Below the pieces are notes generated by a model. It did no database searches. It had not been told where the DNA came from and was given only the letters and a program-made list of their open reading frames with translations. From positions 1 through 34,867 of the forward strand of contig JAFIFN010000028.1 in NCBI GenBank assembly GCA_020832005.1: a stretch of DNA of 34,867 nucleotides, given 5' to 3'. Source of the stretch: Gammaproteobacteria bacterium. GTDB taxonomy: Bacteria > Pseudomonadota > Gammaproteobacteria > Steroidobacterales > PWYM01. Positions 7,902-15,283 of this stretch are shown in pieces. Position 1 is the stretch's first letter. Every line of letters begins with the position of its first letter. The translations under genes were made by a program, and so were the position numbers.

Positions 7902-8387
7902 TCATGTCTTTGTGGAAGCCTCGACGGCAAGTTCGTCCAGCCAGTCCGCAACACCTGAAAGCTGCAACAGACGACCAGGCTCATCAATGTCCGCGTGCAG
8001 GCACAGATCCGCCCGCGCCAGCAGCTGCGGGGCCCGCTCGGGCCACTCGATCAGGGTCAGGCCAGGTTCATCGATCCAGTCACTGATGCCCAGGAACATC
8101 AGCTCGGCTTCGTCGGCAAGCCGATACAGATCCAGGTGATGCACGCGCAGGCCCTCGACGACATAGGGCTCGACCAGCGTGTAGGTCGGACTGGGCACGC
8201 GCGCATCGTGGCCCAGCCCGCGCAGCAGGCCACGCGCCAGGGTCGTCTTGCCGGCGCCCAGCGGTCCCTGCAGGGCCACCAGCACCGCCCGCTGGCATGC
8301 CCGGGGCTTGAGTACGCGACCGATGGCCGCACCGATCGCGGCCATCGCCTCGGCATCCGGCGGATGCAGCGTCAGGGATTCACGCAC
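7902..8387 (-). CDS. tsaE: TsaE, ATPase for tRNA t6A37 synthesis
   Basis: TsaE is the small P-loop ATPase that works with TsaB and TsaD to install threonylcarbamoyl on A37 of ANN-decoding tRNAs. The 161-aa protein has Walker A GPLGAGKTT (41-49), the switch-like motif VPSPTYTLVEPY and HHLDLYRLADEAEL, then ISDWIDEPGLTLIEWPER, all typical. The start is GTG at 8387, with GAGG eight bases upstream, inside the 3' end of nnrD (16-base overlap). The nnrD-tsaE-amiB order matches E. coli yjeF-yjeE-amiB. Confidence 0.96.
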   Translation of the reverse strand: MRESLTLHPPDAEAMAAIGAAIGRVLKPRACQRAVLVALQGPLGAGKTTLARGLLRGLGHDARVPSPTYTLVEPYVVEGLRVHHLDLYRLADEAELMFLGISDWIDEPGLTLIEWPERAPQLLARADLCLHADIDEPGRLLQLSGVADWLDELAVEASTKT

Positions 8388-9874
8388 GCGCGCAGCCTCA
8401 TCAGCAGATCACCGGCGAGCAGGCCGCGTTCGCCGCCAGCCGCAGCGGCATCGCCGGCCAGTGCGTGTACCAGCACGCCGGCGCGCGCGCCGGTCCAGGC
8501 ACAGCCCAGCTGCGCGATCAGACCGGCAATGGCGCCGGTGAGCACATCGCCGGTCCCGGCACTGGCCATGCCGGGATTACCCCGATCGCACAGCCACGGA
8601 CACTCGCCATTGCGTGCGATCAGACTGCCCGCACCCTTGAGCACGACAATGCCGCCATGGCGCGCCACAAGCGCCTGCAGGGCGGCCGGCCGATCGGCCT
8701 GGATCGCCGCCGGCGTGGTCCCTAGCAGCCTTGCCGCCTCGCCGGGATGGGGTGTAAGCACGCGGGGACCGGCTGCGGCCAGAGGCTGCTCGGCCAGCAG
8801 GTTCAGGCCGTCGGCGTCGATGACCATCGGGCCTGCATGACGCATGGCACGCTGCCAAAGCGCACGCGCCCATTCGCTGCGTCCAAGGCCCGGCCCCAGA
8901 GCCACGACATCGGCATTGGCCAGCAACTCATCGAGCAGCGCAAACCCGGCAGCATCGGCCTCGATGCCGTGGCAGATGATTTCCGGGCGCGCGGCCACCA
9001 CCGCCGGCACATGCGCCGGCAGGCTGGCCACGCTGACCAGTCCCGCACCGACACGCAAGGCCGCCTCGGCAGCCAGCCGCACCGCACCGGGCATCCCCGG
9101 ACCGCCGCCGATCACGAGTACGCGACCGTGGCGACCCTTGTGCGCATCCCTGCTGCGCCCGGGCAGCCAGGAAAGCAGATCGCCCGCAACCAGACGCCGC
9201 ATCGACGGCGCGACCCCCGCCCCGGCGGCATCCACGCCCAGGTCATCAAACACCAGTGCACCGGCATGAGCAGGACCCGCGCCGGTCAGCAATCCCTGCT
9301 TGAGCGCCACGAAGCTCACCGTCAGGTCGGCCTGCACGGCCACGCCCAGCGCCGCGCCGCTGTCGGCGGACAGTCCGCTGGGAATGTCCAGTGCCACCAC
9401 CGGGGCGGGGCTGTCATTGATCTGGCGGACGGCCGCGGCCATCGCGCCTTCCACAGGCCGATCCAGTCCGGTGCCGAGCAGCGCATCGACCTCAAGATCC
9501 ACATTGACAACGCCGTCAGACGCAGCGGGCGCGGCGTGACTGAGTCGCTCCGGGCTTGCGGCGCACCAGTCACGCCAGGCCGTGGCGGCATCGCCCGCAA
9601 GCCGTTCAGGCGCCGTGACCGCCACCACCTCGACCGCAAGCCCCGCGGCCTGGGCCAGCCGCGCCAACACATAGCCGTCCCCGGCATTGTTGCCTGCGCC
9701 GCACCAGATACGCAGACGACGCGCCGTCGGAAACCGCGCGCGCAGGGCAACCAGTGCCGCCTGCGCCGCGCGATTCATCAGCTCATAGCCGGGCACGCCA
9801 AGCACTTCGATGGCGTGACGATCCAGCGCACGCACCTGGGCTGCGGTGTACAGGGCTGTCGGCAGGGCAGGCAT
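8372..9874 (-). CDS. nnrD: Bifunctional NAD(P)H-hydrate epimerase/dehydratase
   Basis: This enzyme repairs hydrated NADH and NADPH. The N-terminal YjeF_N epimerase domain (about 1-210) interconverts the R and S epimers, and the C-terminal ribokinase-like domain (about 225-500) dehydrates S-NAD(P)HX using ADP. Visible motifs are GNNAGDGYVLARL (61-73), LDIPSGLSAD (162-171), HKGRHGRVLVIGG (245-257), LTPHPGEAARLLG (373-385) and GNPGMASAGTGDVLTG (432-447). The ATG at 9874 gives 500 aa, as expected (E. coli about 515). The frame stays open a further 98 codons upstream into queG, but that extension is antisense to conserved QueG sequence and is rejected. queG is divergent from this gene, as in E. 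coli. Confidence 0.96.
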   Translation of the reverse strand: MPALPTALYTAAQVRALDRHAIEVLGVPGYELMNRAAQAALVALRARFPTARRLRIWCGAGNNAGDGYVLARLAQAAGLAVEVVAVTAPERLAGDAATAWRDWCAASPERLSHAAPAASDGVVNVDLEVDALLGTGLDRPVEGAMAAAVRQINDSPAPVVALDIPSGLSADSGAALGVAVQADLTVSFVALKQGLLTGAGPAHAGALVFDDLGVDAAGAGVAPSMRRLVAGDLLSWLPGRSRDAHKGRHGRVLVIGGGPGMPGAVRLAAEAALRVGAGLVSVASLPAHVPAVVAARPEIICHGIEADAAGFALLDELLANADVVALGPGLGRSEWARALWQRAMRHAGPMVIDADGLNLLAEQPLAAAGPRVLTPHPGEAARLLGTTPAAIQADRPAALQALVARHGGIVVLKGAGSLIARNGECPWLCDRGNPGMASAGTGDVLTGAIAGLIAQLGCAWTGARAGVLVHALAGDAAAAGGERGLLAGDLLMRLRACVNP

Positions 9875-9883
9875 AATCGCGCA

Positions 9884-9891
9884 AGTATACT
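9884..9891. promoter_or_regulatory. Palindromic AGTATACT, possible shared -10 for nnrD and queG
   Basis: The 40-base gap between the divergent nnrD and queG starts holds a perfect 8-base palindrome. It reads TATACT (five of six -10 consensus matches) on each strand. Neither strand has a convincing -35 at 16-18 bases, so both promoters would be weak or activator-dependent. The nnrD transcript would have an almost absent leader. Confidence 0.3.
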
Positions 9892-9914
9892 CATCCGCCT
9901 GGAGCCGCAACCGC

Positions 9915-11006
9915 GTGATCGACAGCGCCCGTGACAAGCTGCCCGAGACCGCTGCACTGGTCGAGGAGATTCGTACTACCGGGCATGCCCTGGGCTTCGG
10001 CGCGATCGGCATCACGGGCATCGATCTGGCTGACGACGAGGCGCGACTGCAACGCTGGCTGGCGCTGGGTCGACATGGCGAGATGCAATGGATGCAGCGC
10101 CACGGCACGCGCCGTTCGCGCCCGGCCGAACTGATCCCCGGTACGGTCTCGGTCATTGCCGCACGCATGGACTACTGGCCGGAAGACGACCCCCAGGACG
10201 CCTGGGATGTGCTGGAAAATCCGCAGCTGGGATACGTATCGCGCTACGCGCTGGGCCGCGACTACCACAAGCTGCTGCGTCGGCGGCTGCAGCAGCTCGC
10301 CGACCGCATCTGCGCCCGTGTGGGCGAGTTCGGCTATCGGGTGTTCGTCGACTCGGCACCGGTGCTGGAGAAAGCACTGGCGCGCAACGCCGGGCTGGGC
10401 TGGATCGGCAAGCACACCAACTTGCTGGATCGCACGGCAGGGTCGTATTTCTTCCTCGGAGAAATCTATACCGACCTGCCCCTGCCCGCCGACACCCCGG
10501 CCAGCGCGCACTGTGGCAGCTGTCGCGCGTGTATCGATGCCTGCCCCACCGACGCAATCGTCGCGCCCTATGAGCTCGATGCGAGACGATGCATCTCCTA
10601 CCTGACCATAGAACACCCCGGGTCCATCCCGGAGGAATTCCGTGTTGCGATGGGCAATCGCATCTATGGCTGTGACGACTGCCAGCTCGTGTGCCCGTGG
10701 AACCGCTACGCGCACACCACCGGCGAGGCGGATTTCATGCCCCGGCACCGACTGGATGGCGAGACGCTGACCGAACTGTTCGGCTGGGATGAGTCCACCT
10801 GGCTGGAGCGTACGCGCGGCAGCGCAATCCGTCGTATCGGGCATGTCCGCTGGCTGCGCAATATTGCCGTCGCCCTGGGTAACGCGCCGGGTTGCGCGCA
10901 GGTGCGCGAGGCCTTGCGCGCGCGTCTGGATCATCCCGACCCGATCGTCGTAGAGCATGTACAGTGGGCACTTGCCCGCCATGAAACCGGAGCCGCCGAT
11001 GTCTGA
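9915..11006 (+). CDS. queG: QueG, epoxyqueuosine reductase
   Basis: QueG performs the last step of queuosine synthesis in tRNA, reducing epoxyqueuosine with cobalamin and two [4Fe-4S] clusters. From the GTG at 9915 (363 aa) it shows YVSRYALGRDYHKLLRRRL (107-125), VFVDSAPVLEKALARNAGLG (143-162), a ferredoxin-like CGSCRACIDACPTDAI (200-215) and CDDCQLVCPWNR (253-264), plus C-terminal HEAT-like helices. GGAG lies ten bases before the GTG. An upstream in-frame ATG at 9846 would overlap nnrD and adds residues without family character. The stop overlaps the ppk2 start by eight bases. Confidence 0.96.
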   Translation: MIDSARDKLPETAALVEEIRTTGHALGFGAIGITGIDLADDEARLQRWLALGRHGEMQWMQRHGTRRSRPAELIPGTVSVIAARMDYWPEDDPQDAWDVLENPQLGYVSRYALGRDYHKLLRRRLQQLADRICARVGEFGYRVFVDSAPVLEKALARNAGLGWIGKHTNLLDRTAGSYFFLGEIYTDLPLPADTPASAHCGSCRACIDACPTDAIVAPYELDARRCISYLTIEHPGSIPEEFRVAMGNRIYGCDDCQLVCPWNRYAHTTGEADFMPRHRLDGETLTELFGWDESTWLERTRGSAIRRIGHVRWLRNIAVALGNAPGCAQVREALRARLDHPDPIVVEHVQWALARHETGAADV

Positions 11007-11865
11007 GCTGTTTGAAAGTCCCTATCGAGTGCCCTTCGATGGCAGCTTCCGCATGGCCCGCGCATCGACCTCCCCTCCCGAAGATACCGAACGCAAGAAG
11101 GATCTGAAGCAACGGCTAGCCGATGCGGTCAGCGAACTCGACAGCCTGCAATCCACGATGTACGCCCAGGACCGCTATGCCCTGCTGCTGGTATTCCAGG
11201 CCATGGATGCCGCCGGCAAGGACGGCACCATCCGCGCCGTACTCACCGGCGTGAATCCTGCCGGCTGCCAGGTGTTCTCGTTCAAGCAGCCCTCGAGCCT
11301 GGAACTCGACCATGATTTCCTGTGGCGCAGTGTCTGCGCGCTGCCCGAGCGCGGCCGCATCGGCGTGTTCAACCGAAGCTACTATGAAGAGGTGCTGGTG
11401 GTGCGGGTCAATCCCGAGCTGCTGGCCAGCCAGCGCCTGCCGCATGTGCCCGAGGGCAACGCGCTGTGGGCAGAACGGCTGGAATCCATCCGCGACCATG
11501 AACGCCACCTTGCCCGCAATGGCACGGTGGTGTTGAAGTTCTTCCTGAATGTTTCGCGGGAGGAACAGCGCCAGCGTTTCCTGAGCCGCCTGAAAGAAGA
11601 CCACAAGCAGTGGAAATTTTCGGCCGCCGACCTGCGCGAGCGGGTCAACTGGGACGACTACATGCACGCCTACGAAGAAGCGCTCAACGAGACTTCCCGT
11701 GCGTGGGCGCCGTGGTATGCCATCCCGGCAGACGACAAGCACTTCATGCGCACGACGGTTGCAGAGATCATCGTGGCGCATCTTCGCAGCCTGGACATCG
11801 ACTACCCGGAGATCGCCGAGTCCGACAGGCAACGCATCGCCGAACTGCAGGGACTGCTGAAGTAG
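10999..11865 (+). CDS. ppk2: Polyphosphate kinase 2 family protein (class III-like)
   Basis: PPK2 enzymes move phosphate between polyphosphate and nucleotides. The 288-aa single-domain protein has the Walker A region FQAMDAAGKDGTI (66-78) and the Walker B region FNRSYYEEVLVVRV (124-137). The lid includes WKFSAADLRERVNWDDY (205-221), followed by APWYAIPADDKHF. This pattern resembles class III enzymes, which phosphorylate both AMP and ADP; the class is inferred from recalled similarity, not a tree. The ATG at 10999 has GGAG six bases upstream and overlaps the queG stop (ATGTCTGA), indicating coupling. An in-frame ATG at 10981 lacks a ribosome binding site. Confidence 0.92.
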   Translation: MSELFESPYRVPFDGSFRMARASTSPPEDTERKKDLKQRLADAVSELDSLQSTMYAQDRYALLLVFQAMDAAGKDGTIRAVLTGVNPAGCQVFSFKQPSSLELDHDFLWRSVCALPERGRIGVFNRSYYEEVLVVRVNPELLASQRLPHVPEGNALWAERLESIRDHERHLARNGTVVLKFFLNVSREEQRQRFLSRLKEDHKQWKFSAADLRERVNWDDYMHAYEEALNETSRAWAPWYAIPADDKHFMRTTVAEIIVAHLRSLDIDYPEIAESDRQRIAELQGLLK

Positions 11866-11894
11866 CCTGTCGTCGCAGGCCAGGAGGATGTCGC

Positions 11895-11919
11895 GCCTGA
11901 GCCCGAGCGGGCCTCAGGC
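11895..11919. terminator. Hairpin between convergent ppk2 and panD
   Basis: GCCTGAGCCC pairs with GGGCCTCAGGC through one bulge and a four-base loop. It lies 29 bases after the ppk2 stop and overlaps the last codons of panD. It is a strong stem and could end transcription in either direction, but neither strand has a T-run, so Rho-independent termination is uncertain. Confidence 0.4.
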
Positions 11920-12294
11920 AGCCTGGGAGGGAATGAGGTTGGCGCTGCCCTTCACGTGATTACCTTCGCCAAGGTAGATCATGACCGGCTTGTGCGAGGC
12001 AGCTTCCTGCGCATCGTACTGACCATAGGCACAGATGATGACGATGTCGCCGGGCCGCGCCTTGTGGGCCGCCGCGCCGTTCACCGAGATCGTACGCGAG
12101 GCGCGCTCGGCGCGAATCGCATAGGTTGTGAAACGCTCGCCGTTGGTGACGTTGTAGATCTGGATCTGCTCATATTCACGGATACCGGAGGCCTCGAGCA
12201 GGTCCTCGTCGATGGCGCACGAACCTTCGTAATCGAGCTCGGCATGCGTGACCCGCGCCCGATGCAGCTTGGCTTTCAAAAAGGTGGTGAACAT
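11914..12294 (-). CDS. panD: PanD, aspartate 1-decarboxylase precursor
   Basis: PanD makes beta-alanine from aspartate for pantothenate synthesis. It is a proenzyme cleaved between G24 and S25 (YEGSCAID) to form a pyruvoyl cofactor. K9, R54 and Y58, known active-site or processing residues of the E. coli enzyme, are all in register, and [19 protein letters not shown] is intact. Length is 126 aa, the same as E. coli. The ATG at 12294 is preceded by GGAGGAG, the best ribosome binding site in this cluster; upstream codons in the same frame are rejected. It follows panC after an 89-base gap. Confidence 0.97.
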   Translation of the reverse strand: MFTTFLKAKLHRARVTHAELDYEGSCAIDEDLLEASGIREYEQIQIYNVTNGERFTTYAIRAERASRTISVNGAAAHKARPGDIVIICAYGQYDAQEAASHKPVMIYLGEGNHVKGSANLIPSQAA

Positions 12295-12377
12295 CACCGA
12301 ATACTCCTCCGGCCATCCTTCGCCGGGATGATCCCCACGCCGGACCATTCCGGGGCGCGGCTTTCTACCAACCCCTT

Positions 12378-12406
12378 ATTCTATCAGGCGATGAGCAGAT
12401 TATCGA
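12378..12406 (-). promoter_or_regulatory. Candidate panD promoter inside the end of panC
   Basis: On the minus strand TCGATA (12406-12401) and TAGAAT (12383-12378) are spaced 17 bases apart, matching four and five consensus positions. The 89-base leader that follows also contains a CCGGA-ATGG-TCCGG hairpin upstream of the strong ribosome binding site. In E. coli panD is also transcribed apart from panBC. Sequence match only. Confidence 0.3.
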
Positions 12407-13229
12407 TCAGCCGGGCCCGTCCCAGGCGCGCCGCGGCCAGGGCGATCAGCGGCCGGTGGCCGGGAGATGCCGGCGCCAGCGTGGCCGCATCGCGCAGCTC
12501 GACATATTCCGGGATCAGCCCGGCTGCCTGAATGTGCTGCCTGGCCCCGGCGCACAGCGCCGCTGCGTTGTCTTCCGAGGCGCTCAGGCCGGCAGCCAGC
12601 GTCTGCAGCGCGGCATACAGCGCGGGTGCGCGAGTTCTCTCCTCCGCGGTCAGGTACTGGTTGCGCGATGACCGCGCCAGGCCGTCGGACTCGCGGCTGG
12701 TCGGCGCGGTCAGAATCTCCGCAGGCACATTCAGGTCAGCCACCAGGCGGCGGATGATCAGCTGCTGCTGGTAGTCCTTCTGCCCGAACACCGCCACCTG
12801 CGGCATCACCATATTCAGCAGACGCAGTACCACTGTGGCCACGCCGTTGAAGTGCCCCGGTCGTACCGCCCCGCAGAGGATGTCGGCCAGGCCCTGCACA
12901 CGAACCTCGGTGGCCTGTGCCAGGCCCAGCGGATACATCTGTTCGACTCCGGGGGCGAACAGCGCATGCACCCCTTCGGCGCGCAGCATTTCGGCATCAC
13001 GCGCGAGTGTGCGCGGGTAGCTCGCGTAATCCTCACCGGGCCCGAACTGCGTGGGATTGACAAAAATACTGCACACCACGCATTCGGCATGCTGCCTCGC
13101 CAGTCGCACCAGCTCGAGGTGACCTTCGTGCAGGTTGCCCATGGTCGGCACCAGCGCCACGCGTAATCCGCGGCTGCGCAAACCGGCAAGGTCTTCGCGC
13201 AACTCGGCAACACGGGTCATATGCAGCAT
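12384..13229 (-). CDS. panC: PanC, pantothenate synthetase
   Basis: PanC joins pantoate and beta-alanine using ATP. The 281-aa protein has the HIGH-like PTMGNLHEGH (28-37), VNPTQFGPGEDYASYPRT, GQKDYQQQ (149-156) and the KMSKS-like SSRNQYL (187-193). ATG 13229 (MLHMTRVAEL) is chosen. A TTG at 13235 has GGAG only four bases upstream, and ATG 13220 has no ribosome binding site. The GGAG ten bases from ATG 13229 is acceptable. The gene is 30 bases after panB in the same operon. Confidence 0.96.
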   Translation of the reverse strand: MLHMTRVAELREDLAGLRSRGLRVALVPTMGNLHEGHLELVRLARQHAECVVCSIFVNPTQFGPGEDYASYPRTLARDAEMLRAEGVHALFAPGVEQMYPLGLAQATEVRVQGLADILCGAVRPGHFNGVATVVLRLLNMVMPQVAVFGQKDYQQQLIIRRLVADLNVPAEILTAPTSRESDGLARSSRNQYLTAEERTRAPALYAALQTLAAGLSASEDNAAALCAGARQHIQAAGLIPEYVELRDAATLAPASPGHRPLIALAAARLGRARLIDNLLIA

Positions 13230-13259
13230 GCGCAAAGGTCTCCGGCGAGCTGTGAGGCT

Positions 13260-14090
13260 TCAGGAGAAGCAGTGTTCCGGCGCCGGGTAACTGCGATCCT
13301 TGACCGCCTCCACATAGGCGCGGATCGCGCCGGCCGGGGAGCCGGCAGCTGCCATGAAATCACGCACGAACCGCGGCTTGCGCCCCTGGGTGATATCGAG
13401 AATGTCGTAGAGCACCAGGATCTGCCCGTTGACATCCGGGCCTGCGCCGATACCGATCACCGGCACATCGAGCGCCCGCGTAATCGCACCGCCCACATCG
13501 TTGGGCACGCACTCGAGCAACACCAGGTCGGCTCCCGCCTCCTGCAGTGCGCGAGCGTCCTCCAGCATGCGATCCGCCGCACTGCGATCGCGACCCTGCA
13601 CACGGAAGCCGCCGATCTTGTGAACCGACTGGGGCTTGAGCCCGAGGTGGGCACACACCGGGATATCGTGACGCGCCAGGTGTTCGACCACACTGACCTG
13701 ACCGGCCCCACCCTCGAGCTTGACCATCATCGCGCCACCCTCCTGCATCAGGCGCACGGCGTTGCCCAGGGCCTGCTCAGGGGTCGTGTAGCTCATAAAT
13801 GGCATGTCGGCGACCAGGAATGCCCGACGCAGCCTTCGGGCCACGTGCCGGCAGTGGTAAATGATGTCCTCGACGGTGACCGGGACCGTGGTGTCATGGC
13901 CCTGGATGACCATGCCCAGTGAGTCGCCCACCAGGATCAGGTCCGCGCCGGCGGCATCCACCAGCATCGCGAAGCTTGCGTCGTAGGCCGTCAGGCAGGC
14001 AATGGGCTCACGATCGGCCTTCATCCGGCGCAGCGTCGCGACGTTGACCGGCGGCGAGTCCATTTCGCGCTGCTGCAATTGGGTATACAT
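13260..14090 (-). CDS. panB: PanB, ketopantoate hydroxymethyltransferase
   Basis: PanB transfers a hydroxymethyl group from methylene-tetrahydrofolate to alpha-ketoisovalerate, the first committed pantothenate step. The 276-aa protein shows LTAYDASFAMLVDAAGADLI, VGDSLGMVIQGHDTTVPVT, the metal-site DMPFMSY, KLEGG and IGIGAGPDVNGQILVLYDIL. This is a complete TIM-barrel family signature. The ATG at 14090 has GAGG eight bases upstream. It lies 15 bases after the kinase gene. Its folate cofactor connects it to the nearby folK. Confidence 0.97.
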   Translation of the reverse strand: MYTQLQQREMDSPPVNVATLRRMKADREPIACLTAYDASFAMLVDAAGADLILVGDSLGMVIQGHDTTVPVTVEDIIYHCRHVARRLRRAFLVADMPFMSYTTPEQALGNAVRLMQEGGAMMVKLEGGAGQVSVVEHLARHDIPVCAHLGLKPQSVHKIGGFRVQGRDRSAADRMLEDARALQEAGADLVLLECVPNDVGGAITRALDVPVIGIGAGPDVNGQILVLYDILDITQGRKPRFVRDFMAAAGSPAGAIRAYVEAVKDRSYPAPEHCFS

Positions 14091-14105
14091 GTTTTCGTCC
14101 TCGGA

Positions 14106-14759
14106 TCAGGTGCCCAGGTTGGCCACCGGATTGAAGAAATGCCGACCGTGGCGCACCCGCTGGATGGCCTGGAACAACTGCTCATAATCGGGTTCATTGT
14201 TGACCGGGTCAATGTTGGCCGTATTGACGATCAGCAGCGGGGCGGCATCGTAGTCGTGGAAAAATCCCGCGTAGGCCTGTGCCAGGCGTTCCAGATAGGC
14301 CCGACTGACGGTCTGCTCGTAGGCAATGCCCCGTCGTGCGATACGCTCGAGCAGGACATCCGTCGGCGCCTGCAGGTAGACGACAAGATCGGGTACCGGC
14401 GGCTCGGGTTGCAGGTTCTGCCAAACCTGCTCATAAAGCGCCAATTCATCGCGGTCGAGATTCAGCTGTGCGAACAGCCGATCCTTCTCCATCAGGAAAT
14501 CGGCCACCCTGACGGGCGAGAACATGTCGGCCTGGCGCAGCTGCTCGAGCTGGCGCACGCGCTGGAACAGGAAGAACAACTGCACCGGCAGCGCGGTTTC
14601 GCGCGGGTTGGAATAGAAGCGCGCAAGGAAGGGATTGTCATCGGCCTGCTCGAGCAGCAGGTCACTGCCGAAGCTCGTCGCCAGCCGGCGGGCCAGACTG
14701 GTCTTGCCGACACCTATCGGCCCCTCGACGACCACGTAACGGCTGCCTGAATTCAACAT
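14106..14759 (-). CDS. Deoxynucleoside kinase (dAdo/dGuo kinase family)
   Basis: The protein (217 aa) belongs to the deoxynucleoside kinase family, which phosphorylates deoxynucleosides for salvage. It has a P-loop VEGPIGVGKTS (11-21), the substrate-site pattern EQADDNPFLARFY and the LID-like RIARRGIAYEQTVSRAYLERL near residue 140. Which deoxynucleoside is preferred cannot be read from the sequence. Its ATG overlaps the folK stop (ATGTTGA), so it is translationally coupled. The position between folK and panB differs from E. coli, where folK is followed directly by panB. Confidence 0.9.
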   Translation of the reverse strand: MLNSGSRYVVVEGPIGVGKTSLARRLATSFGSDLLLEQADDNPFLARFYSNPRETALPVQLFFLFQRVRQLEQLRQADMFSPVRVADFLMEKDRLFAQLNLDRDELALYEQVWQNLQPEPPVPDLVVYLQAPTDVLLERIARRGIAYEQTVSRAYLERLAQAYAGFFHDYDAAPLLIVNTANIDPVNNEPDYEQLFQAIQRVRHGRHFFNPVANLGT

Positions 14760-15283
14760 GCCTGCGGTTCCGGCAGTATCCGCAAACCCGCATCACCCAG
14801 CCGGGCAAGCAGCCCGGCAACGCAGCCCATGCCGGGCAGTTCGAGCGCGGGTGCGATGTCGGCCAGCGGACGGATTACGAAGTTGCGTACCGCGGCGCCG
14901 GGGTGGGGAACCGACAATCCCGGCATATCGATCTGCAGCCGGCCGATGGCGATGATGTCCAGATCGATGATGCGCGGTCCCCAACGAGGCGCATCAGGCG
15001 GTCTGCCGCAGCGCTGCTCGATGGCCTTGAGTGCGCTCAGCAGGTCCTGCGGTGTCAACTGCGTGAGCAGGCCGACTACAGCGTTGACGAATTCGGGCTG
15101 GTCCTGCGGGCCCATCGGCGGCGAGGCATAGAGGCGCGAAGCCAGCACCATGCGGGTCTGCGGCAGGCGTCCCAGCTCAGCGCGTGCGGCCACGATCTGT
15201 GCTGCCGGGTGGTCGAGATTGCTGCCCAGCGCGATGTAGGCCGGTTGCCAGGACCTTGAACCGGCAGCCGGGCTGCGGCTCAA
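14753..15283 (-). CDS. folK: FolK, HPPK (6-hydroxymethyl-dihydropterin pyrophosphokinase)
   Basis: FolK transfers pyrophosphate from ATP to 6-hydroxymethyl-7,8-dihydropterin in folate synthesis. It shows AYIALGSNLDHP near the N-terminus, LYASPPMGPQDQPEFVNAVV, and the signature RWGPRIIDLDII followed by LSVPHPGAAVRNFVIRPL. No ATG or GTG lies just before the conserved core. The best start is the TTG at 15283, which overlaps the pcnB stop (ATTGA) and has GGAG nine bases upstream, giving 176 aa. The frame stays open far upstream through pcnB, but that part is an antiparallel-free frame shadow without family character. Confidence 0.93.
   Translation of the reverse strand: MSRSPAAGSRSWQPAYIALGSNLDHPAAQIVAARAELGRLPQTRMVLASRLYASPPMGPQDQPEFVNAVVGLLTQLTPQDLLSALKAIEQRCGRPPDAPRWGPRIIDLDIIAIGRLQIDMPGLSVPHPGAAVRNFVIRPLADIAPALELPGMGCVAGLLARLGDAGLRILPEPQAC

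Noticed and set aside
9875-10168. 98-codon N-terminal extension of nnrD
   Set aside because: It is antisense to conserved QueG sequence, and the family N-terminus begins at the ATG at 9874.
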